From: Magnetaquicoccus sp039908525
GTDB taxonomy: Bacteria; Pseudomonadota; Magnetococcia; Magnetococcales; Magnetaquicoccaceae
Direction: 5' to 3'
Length of the DNA: 64,000 nucleotides
Assembly (NCBI GenBank): GCA_039908525.1
Contig: JAMOAY010000012.1
Span: 1-64,000 of the forward strand
The translations under genes and the position numbers were made by a program. Below the pieces are notes generated by a model. It ran no database searches, was not told the origin of the DNA, and saw nothing but the letters and a program-made list of their open reading frames with translations. Shown here one piece after another: positions 53,138 to 62,400 of the stretch. Position 1 is the first letter of the stretch. Every line of letters starts with the position of its first letter.

Positions 53138-55354
53138 GTGTTTGCCCAGGTTGCGCTGCCCATTCCGTCGCGCTCTTTTTTTACCTATGTCTTGCCGCCT
53201 GCCCAGGAAGAGGCGGCCCTGCCGGGGACGCTGGCGCTGGTGCCGGTGGGCCAGGGGCAGCAGGTGGGGGTTCTGTGGTCCATCACGGCGCAACCCGCCT
53301 GGAGCGAGGGGCCCCTGCGCGAGGTGATCGAGATCCTGGAAGAGCGACCGCTGCTCGACGCGGATCTGCGCCACCTGCTGGAATGGATCGCCCGCTATTA
53401 TCTCTGCCCCATCGGTTCGGTGGTGGCGGCGGCTGTGCCAGGCCATTTACGCTTTCACAAACGGCGGCGTTTTGTATGGGCCGGTGGCGACCTGCCGGCG
53501 GATCTGCCGACCGCCCTGCGACCTCTGGCAGAGTGGCTGGCCAAACGCCGACAGCTCTCCGAGGAGACCCTGATCCAGCGCCTGGGGCGCGCTACTCTGA
53601 AAAGCCAACGAGAGGGTTTGTTGCGCCGGGGTCTGATCCGCCTGGAACAGAGCTGGCATGGTCGTCATACCCAGCCCTCTCCTGTGCCGCTGCAGATGAC
53701 AGAACCCGCCCCTTTGTGTACCCCACCCACCCTGACCCTGGAGCAGGCTCACCAGGCGCAGCGGATCGAGCAGGCCCTGCAGAGCCGGCAGTTTGTTCCC
53801 TTCCTGCTGCACGGGGTGACCGGCAGCGGCAAGACGGAGCTCTATTTCCGCGCGGTGGATCACGCGCTTGCCCTGGGGCGGCAGGCCCTGTTGCTGGTGC
53901 CCGAGATTGCCCTGACGCCTCAGTTGATTCAGCGCTATCAGGCCCGTTTTCGCACCACACTGGCGGTCTTTCACTCCCGTTTGAGCGATGCGCAGCGGTT
54001 TGCCCATTGGCAGCAGATTCGCGATGGGGAGGCCCGGGTGGTGATCGGGGCGCGCAGCGCCATTTTTGCCCCGTTTGCCGATCTGGGTCTGATCGTGGTG
54101 GACGAGGAGCACGACTCCTCCTACAAGCAGGAGGGGAGCGTTCCCTATCAGGGGCGGGACATGGCCGTGGTGCGGGCCAGAAGGACGGCATCGGTGTTGA
54201 TTCTGGGCAGTGCCACCCCCTCTCTGGAATCCCTGGCCAATGTGGAGCAGGGCCGTTACACCCTGTTGTACCTCGGCCAGCGGGCCACCGGTGCGGCGCT
54301 GCCCTCTGTGGAGATGATCCATTCGGGGCAGACCGAGCTGCGGGAGCAGATGGGTTTTACCGATTTGTTGAGCCCGCCGTTGCGGCAGGCGCTGCAGGAG
54401 GTGCTGGCCGACCGGCAGCAATCCCTGCTGTTTCTCAATCGGCGTGGATTTGCCCCCTCTTTGTTGTGTCGTCGTTGCGGGCAGGCGGTCAACTGCCCCA
54501 ACTGTTCCGTCACGCTGACTTTGCACAAGGCCCGGCGGCAGCTGATTTGCCACTATTGCGACCACCGGCAGGGGGTGCAGGATGTGTGCGGCGGTTGTGG
54601 CCAGTTGAGTCTGTTTGCCTTTGGTCCGGGCACCGAACGGTTGGAGGAGGAGTTGCGTCGTATTCTGCCCGAGGCCCGGGTGGCCCGTCTGGACCGGGAC
54701 ACCGTCAGCTCTGGGCTGGTGGATCTGGAGACCACTCTGAGCGCCTTTCGTGACCGCAAGCTGGACATACTGGTCGGCACGCAGATGATTGCCAAGGGGC
54801 ACCATTTTCCGGGATTGGTGCTGGTGGGGGTGGTACAGGCGGAGACCACCCTTTGTCAACCCGATTTCCGCGCGGCGGAGCGGACCTTTCAACTGCTGAC
54901 CCAGGTGGCGGGCCGGGCGGGTCGGGAGGAGGGGGTGCCGGGCCGGGTGATGGTGCAGAGCTTCGACCCCGACCATTATGCCCTGCAGTCGGTGCTCCGC
55001 CAGGATGTGGCGGGATTTGTGGCGGCGGAGATGCGTTTTCGCCAGGAGGCGGGCTATCCCCCTTATCGGCGACTGGCCTTGCTGCGGTTTTCGTCTCTGC
55101 TGCTCCAGGAGGGGGAGCTTTTTGCTCAGGCGTTGCGCGCCCGTTTGCCGGTCAGCGACGAGGTCCAGTTTCTCGGTCCGGCCCCGTCGCCGTTGTTCAA
55201 GCTGCGCAACCGGTACCGGTGGCAGCTGTTGGTCAAGGAGTGGCGCCCCGGCCGATTGCACCACCACCTGAACCCGTTGTTGACTCTGGCCCACACCCTG
55301 GCCGGCCACCGGATCCGCCTGGAGTGGGATGTGGATCCGTACAGTTTTGTGTAG
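53138..55354 (+). CDS. priA: primosomal replication-restart helicase PriA
   Basis: 738 aa from the GTG at 53138; the product opens FAQVALPIPSRSFFTYVLP as the 3'-end-binding domain should. Helicase motifs: Walker A LLHGVTGSGKTELYFR, DEEHDSSYKQE, LGSATPSLESLA. Eight-cysteine zinc region: LLCRRCGQAVNCPNCSVTLT then CHYCDHRQGVQDVCGGC. Later motifs are VGTQMIAKGHHFPGLVLVGV and QVAGRAGRE. It reloads DnaB at stalled forks. Intact. It is flanked on both sides by hairpin repeats. Confidence 0.96.
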   Translation: MFAQVALPIPSRSFFTYVLPPAQEEAALPGTLALVPVGQGQQVGVLWSITAQPAWSEGPLREVIEILEERPLLDADLRHLLEWIARYYLCPIGSVVAAAVPGHLRFHKRRRFVWAGGDLPADLPTALRPLAEWLAKRRQLSEETLIQRLGRATLKSQREGLLRRGLIRLEQSWHGRHTQPSPVPLQMTEPAPLCTPPTLTLEQAHQAQRIEQALQSRQFVPFLLHGVTGSGKTELYFRAVDHALALGRQALLLVPEIALTPQLIQRYQARFRTTLAVFHSRLSDAQRFAHWQQIRDGEARVVIGARSAIFAPFADLGLIVVDEEHDSSYKQEGSVPYQGRDMAVVRARRTASVLILGSATPSLESLANVEQGRYTLLYLGQRATGAALPSVEMIHSGQTELREQMGFTDLLSPPLRQALQEVLADRQQSLLFLNRRGFAPSLLCRRCGQAVNCPNCSVTLTLHKARRQLICHYCDHRQGVQDVCGGCGQLSLFAFGPGTERLEEELRRILPEARVARLDRDTVSSGLVDLETTLSAFRDRKLDILVGTQMIAKGHHFPGLVLVGVVQAETTLCQPDFRAAERTFQLLTQVAGRAGREEGVPGRVMVQSFDPDHYALQSVLRQDVAGFVAAEMRFRQEAGYPPYRRLALLRFSSLLLQEGELFAQALRARLPVSDEVQFLGPAPSPLFKLRNRYRWQLLVKEWRPGRLHHHLNPLLTLAHTLAGHRIRLEWDVDPYSFV

Positions 55355-55692
55355 GGATTGACAGCTGTACAGGCGGGCAAGTCGTATGGGGTCCAGGGGA
55401 GATTATCTCCCCTGGCGGGTCCAGGGCGGAGCCCTGGTGGGGTGCAGGGGCGGAGCCCCTGCATCTGAAGCGCGCCTTCACCGAAGCCCATTGGCGCAGC
55501 CAATGGGCGTAGCGCGCACAAAGCCCGCCCCGCAGGGGCGGACCTCTGGAGGGCGGCAGCCCGACAGAAACCTCGCGGCAGGTCTGTCGGTCTTTGTTTG
55601 TCAATCCAGCTGTTTTGTTCCAGAATAGATTGATATAAGTTGTTCAATTCTGTCAAGAGTGTACGTCCAATGACCTGCCTGGAGGAGCAACG
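55355..55692. other. gap with hairpin repeat upstream of the cyclase-NACHT gene
   Basis: 338 bases. 55382-55565 is a hairpin repeat; the last 110 bases are AT-richer and may hold the promoter of the next gene. TATAAG at about 55633 is preceded at 17 bases by a poor -35. No credible gene. Confidence 0.6.
55382..55565 (+). repeat. mosaic hairpin repeat, copy 2
   Basis: Nearly identical start and end to the copy at 52551-52739 (TCGTATGGGGTCCAGG to GGGCGGCAGCCCGAC). Internal palindromes are the same type but with swapped bases that keep pairing, for example CCAGGGC/GCCCTGG where copy 1 has CCAGAGGGC/GCCCTCTGG. Such compensatory change suggests selection on the folded form, or repeated conversion. 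Confidence 0.9.
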
Positions 55693-58600
55693 ATGGCCAA
55701 CACCCATATTCCGATCGTGCTGATTGACATGGAGGGTTTTTCCCGCCTGGGGGAGGCCGCCGAGCAACGGGCGGTGTTGTTGCGTCTCGACCGGGTGTTG
55801 GAGACCGCTCTCAAGCCGTTCACCGGGTATGCCAATCCCCGCACTGCCGTTGACTGGCACGGAACGGGGGACGGCTATTATATCGCCATGGGGAGTTATC
55901 CCTCGACGGTGGCCATGCGTTTTGCCGTCGATCTGGAAAAAACGCTGGGCGGAGAAAACGCCCGACATCCAGACTTTCCCCTGCGCCTGCGCATCGGGCT
56001 TTGCCTGGGGGATGTGGAATGGGTGGGCAGGCAGCAGTTGAGCCGGGCCTATACCGAGGCTGCCCGACTGGTTGACCACCCCTGGGCCCGGGAGGTTCTG
56101 AAGCAACGCAAAGAGCACGCCACCGTGCTGGTTACCTCCAAACTTTTCATGGACGATTGGCGCAGTTGCAGCGATGGAATGGAGGAAGCACTGGCCATTC
56201 CGTCCGACCCGCCATGGGTACGTGCGGAATTTCCCATCAAGAACAATGAGACACTGACAGGATATGTTCGGGTCGATCAGGCGTTGTTCAACGCCGTCCA
56301 GGCCGGTCTGTTGTTGAACCTTGCGCCCGCTGCCACCACCGTTGACCTCATCCCCTGGCTGGAAAGCCTGTTGGATCGCACCGGCACCCTGGAGATTCGC
56401 GGCATTGGTTCCGCAGCGGGGCGGCAGAGAGATGCGGGTAAATATCCCATTGAACAGCTGTACACCCCGCTGCGCAGCCAGGGCGGGTTGGATGCGGCGA
56501 TGCGGGAGGAGCAAAAAACGGTCTCCCTGGCGGAACTGCTGCCCCGACACCGCCGGTTGCTCATCGAGGGCCAACCGGGGGCGGGCAAGACCACCTTTTT
56601 GAAGCTGGTGGCGGCCATGCTGGCCAAGGATCTGCTCAGGATCCCGAACCCGCAGGGCGGCAGTTGGCGGCAGCAGTATCTGGGAATGCAGGAGGCGGTT
56701 CGTTATCCCCTTTTTCTCCGCTTGTCGGAACTGGCTGTCCTGCTGGCTGCCGACACACGACCCACCGCCGATGATCGCCGCCGTCTTCTTGATCTGCTGG
56801 CCGCCTCTCCCAACAGCCAGGAGGATCCAGCCTGGCGCAGACATTGGGAAACCCTCCTGCGCGAGGGAGGGGCCATGCTCCTGCTGGATGGTTTGGACGA
56901 GGTGGCGGATGAGGGGGTGCGCACGCGGGTGATACGGATTGTTCAGGATGCCGCCCGGCATTGGCAAAACGGCCCCATCGTCGTGACCAGCCGTCCGTTC
57001 GGGGTGGAGCAGATGAAAGGGTTAGGCTTTTATCATGCGGTGATCGATCCCTTTGGCCCGGAGGAGATAGGCACCTTTATAAGTCTCTGGTCGGCGGCGT
57101 TGCATGCGCCTGGGGATGTCGGGCACGATGCCGGCGGGGCCACTACCCACCGGCAGATTCTCCTCCAGGCCATTGCCGACCGTCCTGCCATCCGGCGGTT
57201 GGCGGCCAATCCGGTGATGCTCACCTGTTTGTGCGTGGTCCATTGGAACGAGGGGAAATTGCCGGAGGGGCGGGCGCGGGTCTATCAGGCGGTGGTCCGT
57301 TGGCTGATCGGCGCCCGCACCGGGAAGCGGAGCGCGGCGGGATATACGGACCCCTTCGCCGAGGAGGCCCTTGCCACCCTGGCCCTGGCCATGATGAAGG
57401 GTGGCAAGCGTGGCAAACAGGCGGTGTTTGACAAGGAAGAGGGGACCGAGGCGGTGGCGGCCCTGGTGGCGCAACATTTTCAGTCGTTTGCCACCAAACC
57501 CCGACAACTGGAGCGGGCACGGCAATGGTTGGCTTTTGAGTGTCAGGGCAGCGGCATTGTGGAGGAACTGGGAGACCGGCGGCTGAAATTCTGGCATCTG
57601 ACCTTCCAGGAATTTCTGGCGGCTCTGGCCCTGGCCGGGATGGGGGATGGCGAGACCCCGGGCGAGGATTGGTGGCCGGAGGTGCAACCCTTTCTGGACC
57701 ACCCCCAGTGGCAGGAGAGCATCAGTCTGTTGCCCGGCACCCTGCTGGACAAGGGAGGGCGTCGTCGAGTGGACTGTCTGCTGGAGCGGGTGTTGGCCAT
57801 GGGCGGCGAAACGCCCGACCTGCCCATGCAGGCCCGGATTGCCGGCATCATGGGCCGTCTGTTGGAACCAATGAGTGCCTACCAATATCCGGTTCCCCAG
57901 ACCATCGAGCGGAATCATCAAACGATCTTGCACAGTGCTTTGGCCATCTTCACCCGGGAAGGCGCCAAACGGGTTTCCATCCAAACCCGGATTGCCGCCG
58001 CCGAGGCGTTGGGTCGGGCAGGCGATCCCCGTCTGACGAAACTGAATCTGCTCGAAGTGCCTGAAACAGGGGGGTGGAGCCTGGGCAAATACCCGGTGAC
58101 GGTGGTCGAATACTCGGCCTTTGTCGAGCAGGGGGGCTATCAGGATGCGCGCTGGTGGTGTAAAGCGGGTTGGGCAATACGGGAAGAGAAAAACTGGGAA
58201 AATCCTGACGGTTGGGAGGATCAAACCCTCCATCCCAACCATCCCGTAACCGGGGTCTCCTGGTTTGAGGCCACGGCCTATTGCCGCTGGTTGAGTGAGC
58301 GGGAAAAACGGATCATCCGCCTGCCCGTTGAAACACTCTGGGCAAAAGCCGCCGGTCAGGGAATATATCCCTGGGGGGAGGCGAATCCGACCCACGAATT
58401 GGCCAATTTCGGTCGCAATGTTGGCGCACCCACCCCGGTGGGGCTCTACCCCGCCGGGGATGGACCGCAGGGCCATTGTGATCTGGCGGGCAATGTCTGG
58501 GAGTGGCAGCGCAACCTCTACGGAGATACGGGTACTGCGGATATACCGACAGACCCGGCTGTCGCCGCAGGCGACACGCCGGTCTGGCGGGGCGGGTCCT

Positions 58601-58716
58601 GGCTCAATCCCGCCGGCGACCTGCGTGCGGCCTATCGCGGGTACCTTGCCGGGAGCCGGGGCGCCGGCCTGGGGTTTCGCGTTGCGGCCGCGCCCTCGAG
58701 CACGCTTGAATATTGA
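55693..58716 (+). CDS. cyclase-like/NACHT/FGE STAND protein
   Basis: 1007 aa. Residues about 6-165 look like a class III nucleotide cyclase domain: the first metal Asp lies in VLIDMEGFSRL, the second in WHGTGDGYYIAM, then LRIGLCLGDVEWV and YTEAARLV. A NACHT-type STAND NTPase follows, with Walker A EGQPGAGKTT near 293 and Walker B LLLDGLDEV near 396, then a helical region. The C-terminus from about 780 is a formylglycine-generating-enzyme-type C-lectin fold (GKYPVTVVEYSAF, LAGNVWEW, RGGSW, LGFRVAAA). The FGE catalytic cysteine pair is absent, so this domain probably binds rather than catalyses. The plan is effector, switch, sensor. It would make or bind a cyclic nucleotide when the sensor is engaged, perhaps as antiviral or environmental surveillance; that is inference. 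Its 3' end is duplicated in the convergent TIR gene. Confidence 0.85.
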   Translation: MANTHIPIVLIDMEGFSRLGEAAEQRAVLLRLDRVLETALKPFTGYANPRTAVDWHGTGDGYYIAMGSYPSTVAMRFAVDLEKTLGGENARHPDFPLRLRIGLCLGDVEWVGRQQLSRAYTEAARLVDHPWAREVLKQRKEHATVLVTSKLFMDDWRSCSDGMEEALAIPSDPPWVRAEFPIKNNETLTGYVRVDQALFNAVQAGLLLNLAPAATTVDLIPWLESLLDRTGTLEIRGIGSAAGRQRDAGKYPIEQLYTPLRSQGGLDAAMREEQKTVSLAELLPRHRRLLIEGQPGAGKTTFLKLVAAMLAKDLLRIPNPQGGSWRQQYLGMQEAVRYPLFLRLSELAVLLAADTRPTADDRRRLLDLLAASPNSQEDPAWRRHWETLLREGGAMLLLDGLDEVADEGVRTRVIRIVQDAARHWQNGPIVVTSRPFGVEQMKGLGFYHAVIDPFGPEEIGTFISLWSAALHAPGDVGHDAGGATTHRQILLQAIADRPAIRRLAANPVMLTCLCVVHWNEGKLPEGRARVYQAVVRWLIGARTGKRSAAGYTDPFAEEALATLALAMMKGGKRGKQAVFDKEEGTEAVAALVAQHFQSFATKPRQLERARQWLAFECQGSGIVEELGDRRLKFWHLTFQEFLAALALAGMGDGETPGEDWWPEVQPFLDHPQWQESISLLPGTLLDKGGRRRVDCLLERVLAMGGETPDLPMQARIAGIMGRLLEPMSAYQYPVPQTIERNHQTILHSALAIFTREGAKRVSIQTRIAAAEALGRAGDPRLTKLNLLEVPETGGWSLGKYPVTVVEYSAFVEQGGYQDARWWCKAGWAIREEKNWENPDGWEDQTLHPNHPVTGVSWFEATAYCRWLSEREKRIIRLPVETLWAKAAGQGIYPWGEANPTHELANFGRNVGAPTPVGLYPAGDGPQGHCDLAGNVWEWQRNLYGDTGTADIPTDPAVAAGDTPVWRGGSWLNPAGDLRAAYRGYLAGSRGAGLGFRVAAAPSSTLEY
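58589..58668 (+). other. candidate variable region of the cyclase-NACHT-FGE gene
   Basis: Compared with 59425-59507 in the TIR gene, this stretch begins and ends in identical DNA and has an 18-base identical block in the middle (CTGCGTGCGGCCTATCGC). Differences lie only in clustered codons, with one codon missing. It encodes the ligand-facing loop of the FGE fold. This resembles the variable region of diversity-generating retroelement targets. Confidence 0.5.
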
Positions 58717-58775
58717 TTCTTTTGCTTTTTGTGGGGTCCAGGGGCGGAGCCCCTGGTCGCGACATGTTGACAAAA
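58669..58775 (+). repeat. inverted repeat arm at the 3' end of the cyclase-NACHT gene
   Basis: 107 bases from the codon before GFRVAAA through the stop and on to GACATGTTGACAAAA, matching 59317-59424 on the opposite strand with few differences. It contains the hairpin CCAGGGGC-GGA-GCCCCTGG at about 58738-58756, about 20 bases after the stop. Confidence 0.95.
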
Positions 58776-58821
58776 AAAATTGTCGGATATGTCACTTCAT
58801 TATGCTGATTGACCTATTGGA

Positions 58822-59244
58822 TCACTGCCTTGTTGGTGTTGGCGGTGCCGGGGGAACCTGCACCTGGGGCGATGGAACGGGCTGACGCAACTCTTGGGCG
58901 AGAGGTGGGTAGTAGGCCTGAATAGGTGGAAACAGTCGGTTGATCGTCATCATGCCCCCCAGAATGACAACCCCCATACCGACCACCCATTTGATGATCT
59001 CGGTCTTGGCGTTCGCCACGCTGACAGAAATTTCTTTTTGCAACTCTGTCTTGGCAAGTTCAATTTCCTTCTCCAGGCGCAAGATGTCCCCCCGGGTGGC
59101 CAACTCTTGAAGTCGGCATTCCTCCACCTTCTGAAGGACTCCAGATAACGCCTTTGCCTGGGCGGATGGAACACCGGCAGTTTCCAGCTTCTTGACAAAG
59201 GCCAGGGTATCGAACGGGATGGCGAAGGTTGAGGCCATGCTCAT
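58822..59244 (-). CDS. DUF1640/CCDC90-like coiled-coil membrane protein
   Basis: 140 aa from the ATG at 59244 with AGGAG upstream. The start (FDTLAFVKKLETAGVPSAQAKALSGVLQ) is the hallmark of the DUF1640/CCDC90 family. A coiled coil follows (RLEKEIELAKTELQKE), then one membrane span near 95-115 (WVVGMGVVILGGMMTI) and a Pro/Gln-rich tail. Bacterial members are of unknown role and often occur near accessory genes. It lies wholly inside the inverted repeat between the two STAND genes. Confidence 0.8.
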   Translation of the reverse strand: MSMASTFAIPFDTLAFVKKLETAGVPSAQAKALSGVLQKVEECRLQELATRGDILRLEKEIELAKTELQKEISVSVANAKTEIIKWVVGMGVVILGGMMTINRLFPPIQAYYPPLAQELRQPVPSPQVQVPPAPPTPTRQ

Positions 59245-59316
59245 GGTGGCTCTCCTCATGGTGAACATGGGCAGCACTCTACCGTGTCCGGGTCATCCGG
59301 CAAAGAGAAATCACCA

Positions 59317-59424
59317 TTTTGTCAATATGTCGCGACCAGGGGCTCCGCCCCTGGACCCCACAAAAAGCAAAAAAAATCAAATATCAAGCGTGCTCGAGGG
59401 CGCGGCCGCAACGCGAAACCCCAG
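59317..59424 (-). repeat. inverted repeat arm at the 3' end of the TIR-NACHT gene
   Basis: Opposite-strand partner of 58669-58775, covering the last codons (GFRVAAAPSSTL), the stop and about 60 bases beyond, including the GGGGC-GGA-GCCCC hairpin. Differences are confined to the two last codons, the T run after the stop and a few bases at the outer edge. Confidence 0.95.
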
Positions 59425-62400
59425 GCTGCCGACCCGGTCCCCGGCAGGGAACCTGTCGCGATAGGCCGCACGCAGGCCGTCGGCGGGGCAGAACCAGGAC
59501 CCGCCCCTGACAACCCTGCCGTCACCTTCGGTGACAACAGGGTTGTCAGGCATTTGACCAACCCATCGGTGGTAGTCTCGCGACCACCCGTCTCGGCACC
59601 ACTCCCAGACGTTACCCGCCAGATCCAGGTGACCGAATGGGCCACGCCCGGAGGGAAAGCTGCCGACAGGGACCGGTTTGCCGGAGTCGAGATCCAAGCC
59701 GAAGCAGACCCGCTCTTTGGTCGGTTTCTCCCCGCCCCACGGATAGGGCCGACCGTCCATTCCTCGGGCGGCAAACTCCCACTGGGCCTCGCTGGGCAGG
59801 GTACAGGTCAGCCCCCGTGCCATTCCCTCGCTCAGCCAGCGGCAAAAGGCCACGGCATCCGCCCAATCCACCCCCACCACCGGCTGCTCCGGATCGGAAA
59901 AACGACGGTCCCGCCACTGAGCCGGTTCCCTGGTCCGGGTTGCCTGGAGATAGAGGCCATAGTGCCGATTGGTCACCGGGGTCTCTGCCAGCCAGTAGGG
60001 GGAGAGTCGTACCGGGTGGGGAGGACGCTCGTCTTCATGCCCGTCCAGGCTCCCCATGGTGAAGATCCCACCCGGAACCGGCAACAGGCGCAGTCCGGTA
60101 CGGGGTTCGATAAAAATTTCCAGGGCGGGCGCGGCCCCGTTGGTGGTCGGACCGGCCAGGGCTGCGGCGGCGGGACGGTCCAGAAAACGGTTGGCCTGTG
60201 CCCGCACCTCTTCGGAGTCCGTCCTGCTGGCCAACCGTTCGGCAATCTCCCGCAGACGATGATTGCTGCGTCCCCGCAGCAGGCGCAACAGGGCAGACTG
60301 CTCCCCTGGGGTGCCTATGTCCAACCGCTCTTCAAAGGGGGTCAGATTGATCAGCGGCGCCTCGGCCAGCACCGCCCGCAACCACTCCGCCCCCTCTTCT
60401 TGTCCCACCCCTGGCAGGAGTGCCTTCACCAGGTGGACAAACAGATCCCCATCTTCCAAGCCGGCGGTGAGCAGAATCACCTCTTTCCACCACTCTTCCC
60501 CCCGGTGGGAGACCAGTTCGGCCACCAGGGTCTGCCGCTGGGCAGCGACATGCTGGGCGGCCAGATATTCCTGGAATCCCAGGTGCATGAAACCGTAGTG
60601 CCGGGGAGCGTACTCCTCCAGCACGCCGCAGGTGAGATGAAACCAGCGCAGCCCTCCATCCGGCAACGGTTGGGCATGGCCCTGCTGGTCCAACACCGCC
60701 GCCGCCAGATCGGCAAACTCCTGGGCGGTCATATCATACTGACGCCCCGCCGTGTGCATCTCCCAGGCCATGCGCCGGAGCACGGAGAGGGCCATCTCCG
60801 GGGTCAGGGGGGGCTCCTCCCCCTCTTGCAGATGCCGCCAGCGATACAGCAGCACCTCCAGACACTGGCGGTAAAACTCCACCCGACGCCGGGGAATTTC
60901 ATATTTTTGCAGCACCACCACACAGAGCAGGGTCAACAGCAGGGGATTGCCCACCAACAGCTGGATCTGCCGGTTGGCATGGTGGGGCTGCCGCAAATTT
61001 TCCAGCAACTTGGCAGACTCCTGTCCGGCCTGCAGCGGGTCGCCCTTGGGCAGACTGCCATGGGCCTCCTGAAACCACAGACGGACAAAATCCTCCACCT
61101 GGTCGGCATCCAGGGGGCGCACATCCAGATGGAGGAAAGCGTTTCCCAGACGAACCGTGCCGCCATAACCCGCATAGCGACAGGAGACGACCGCATGAAT
61201 GTTCCGGGACCAGGCGGTCAGCAGGGCATCATCCAGCTTGCGCGCCACCCTGCCCCGCAGCCCCTGACTGGCTATCTCGTCCAGACCATCCAGCAACAGC
61301 AGCAGTTTGCCCCGTTTCCAGAGCCGTTTCCCCAATCCGGTCGGCAGACTGTGGCCTGAGCTCTCGTTCAGTTCGTGCTGGATGAAGGCGGAAAGAGGCT
61401 TGTTCAAAAACGGCTCCGCAAAGCGGCGCAGACGCAAAAAGAGGGGAATGGTTCCGTCTGGCAGTTCCAGCACCGAAGCCCCTTCCAGCAGACAGTGGTG
61501 CAACAGCTTGCGCAAGGCGGTGGATTTGCCGGCCCCCGGATCGCCAAACAGGGCGGCATGCCGTTGTCTGCCCACGGCAAAAATCCGGGTCAGCGCCACA
61601 TCCCCGTCACTCTGTTGTCCGGCCATCTCGGCGGGGCTCCCCTTGCGCTGCTCCAGATCCGCCAGCACGGTCCGCTGGGAGATGCGCAACGGGATGTAAA
61701 CCTTGGCCAGATCCAGGGTCAGATCGGAGCCCCCCACGCCGATCATCGCCACATGGCCATATTTTTCCATCGCCCAGGCGCAATAGGTTGCCAGATCATC
61801 CTCGGCGACTGGTGTGTGGGCCGGGGGCGTGCCGGGTATGGGTGGCGGTTTGATTTTTGTCGCCAGTTCGCGAATTGAAACGGCTGGGTCGGCATGGTAC
61901 GGAAAGCACGGGGCCTCTCCCAGCAGCAAGGAACTGGCCTCGTCGTCCATGAGCAAGCCATAGATTCCCTGGCCTCTCCGCCGGGCGGTTGCAACCAGAT
62001 CCACGGCCGAACGGGTGCCAGCCGCAGTGGGCGTCAGGCAAAAAATGACAGGCGCTCCCCCGGCAACCTCCGCAGATCCCAACGCCACCCTTTTCGGCCG
62101 AAGGCCATGGGTTTCCAGGAGATCACAGACCGCAACCGCCGATGCTTCATCCTGCGTGGCATGGACAACGCAGACGCAAGCAAGCACATCCAACAGAGAG
62201 GCCAACCCCGATGACCAATTCTCCATCAGATCCACCGGCTTCAGATCGCCCAGGATGGTCGGCCCCTCCTGGCCGGTCAAGCAGACAGGAATCACCAAGC
62301 CCCCCTTTTTTTCCAGTTGACGGGCAAGGGCGGAGCTCCATTCCCGCCTGATCCAGGGGGCATCGACCGAGGATGAGGAGTAGCACAGCAACAGATAATC

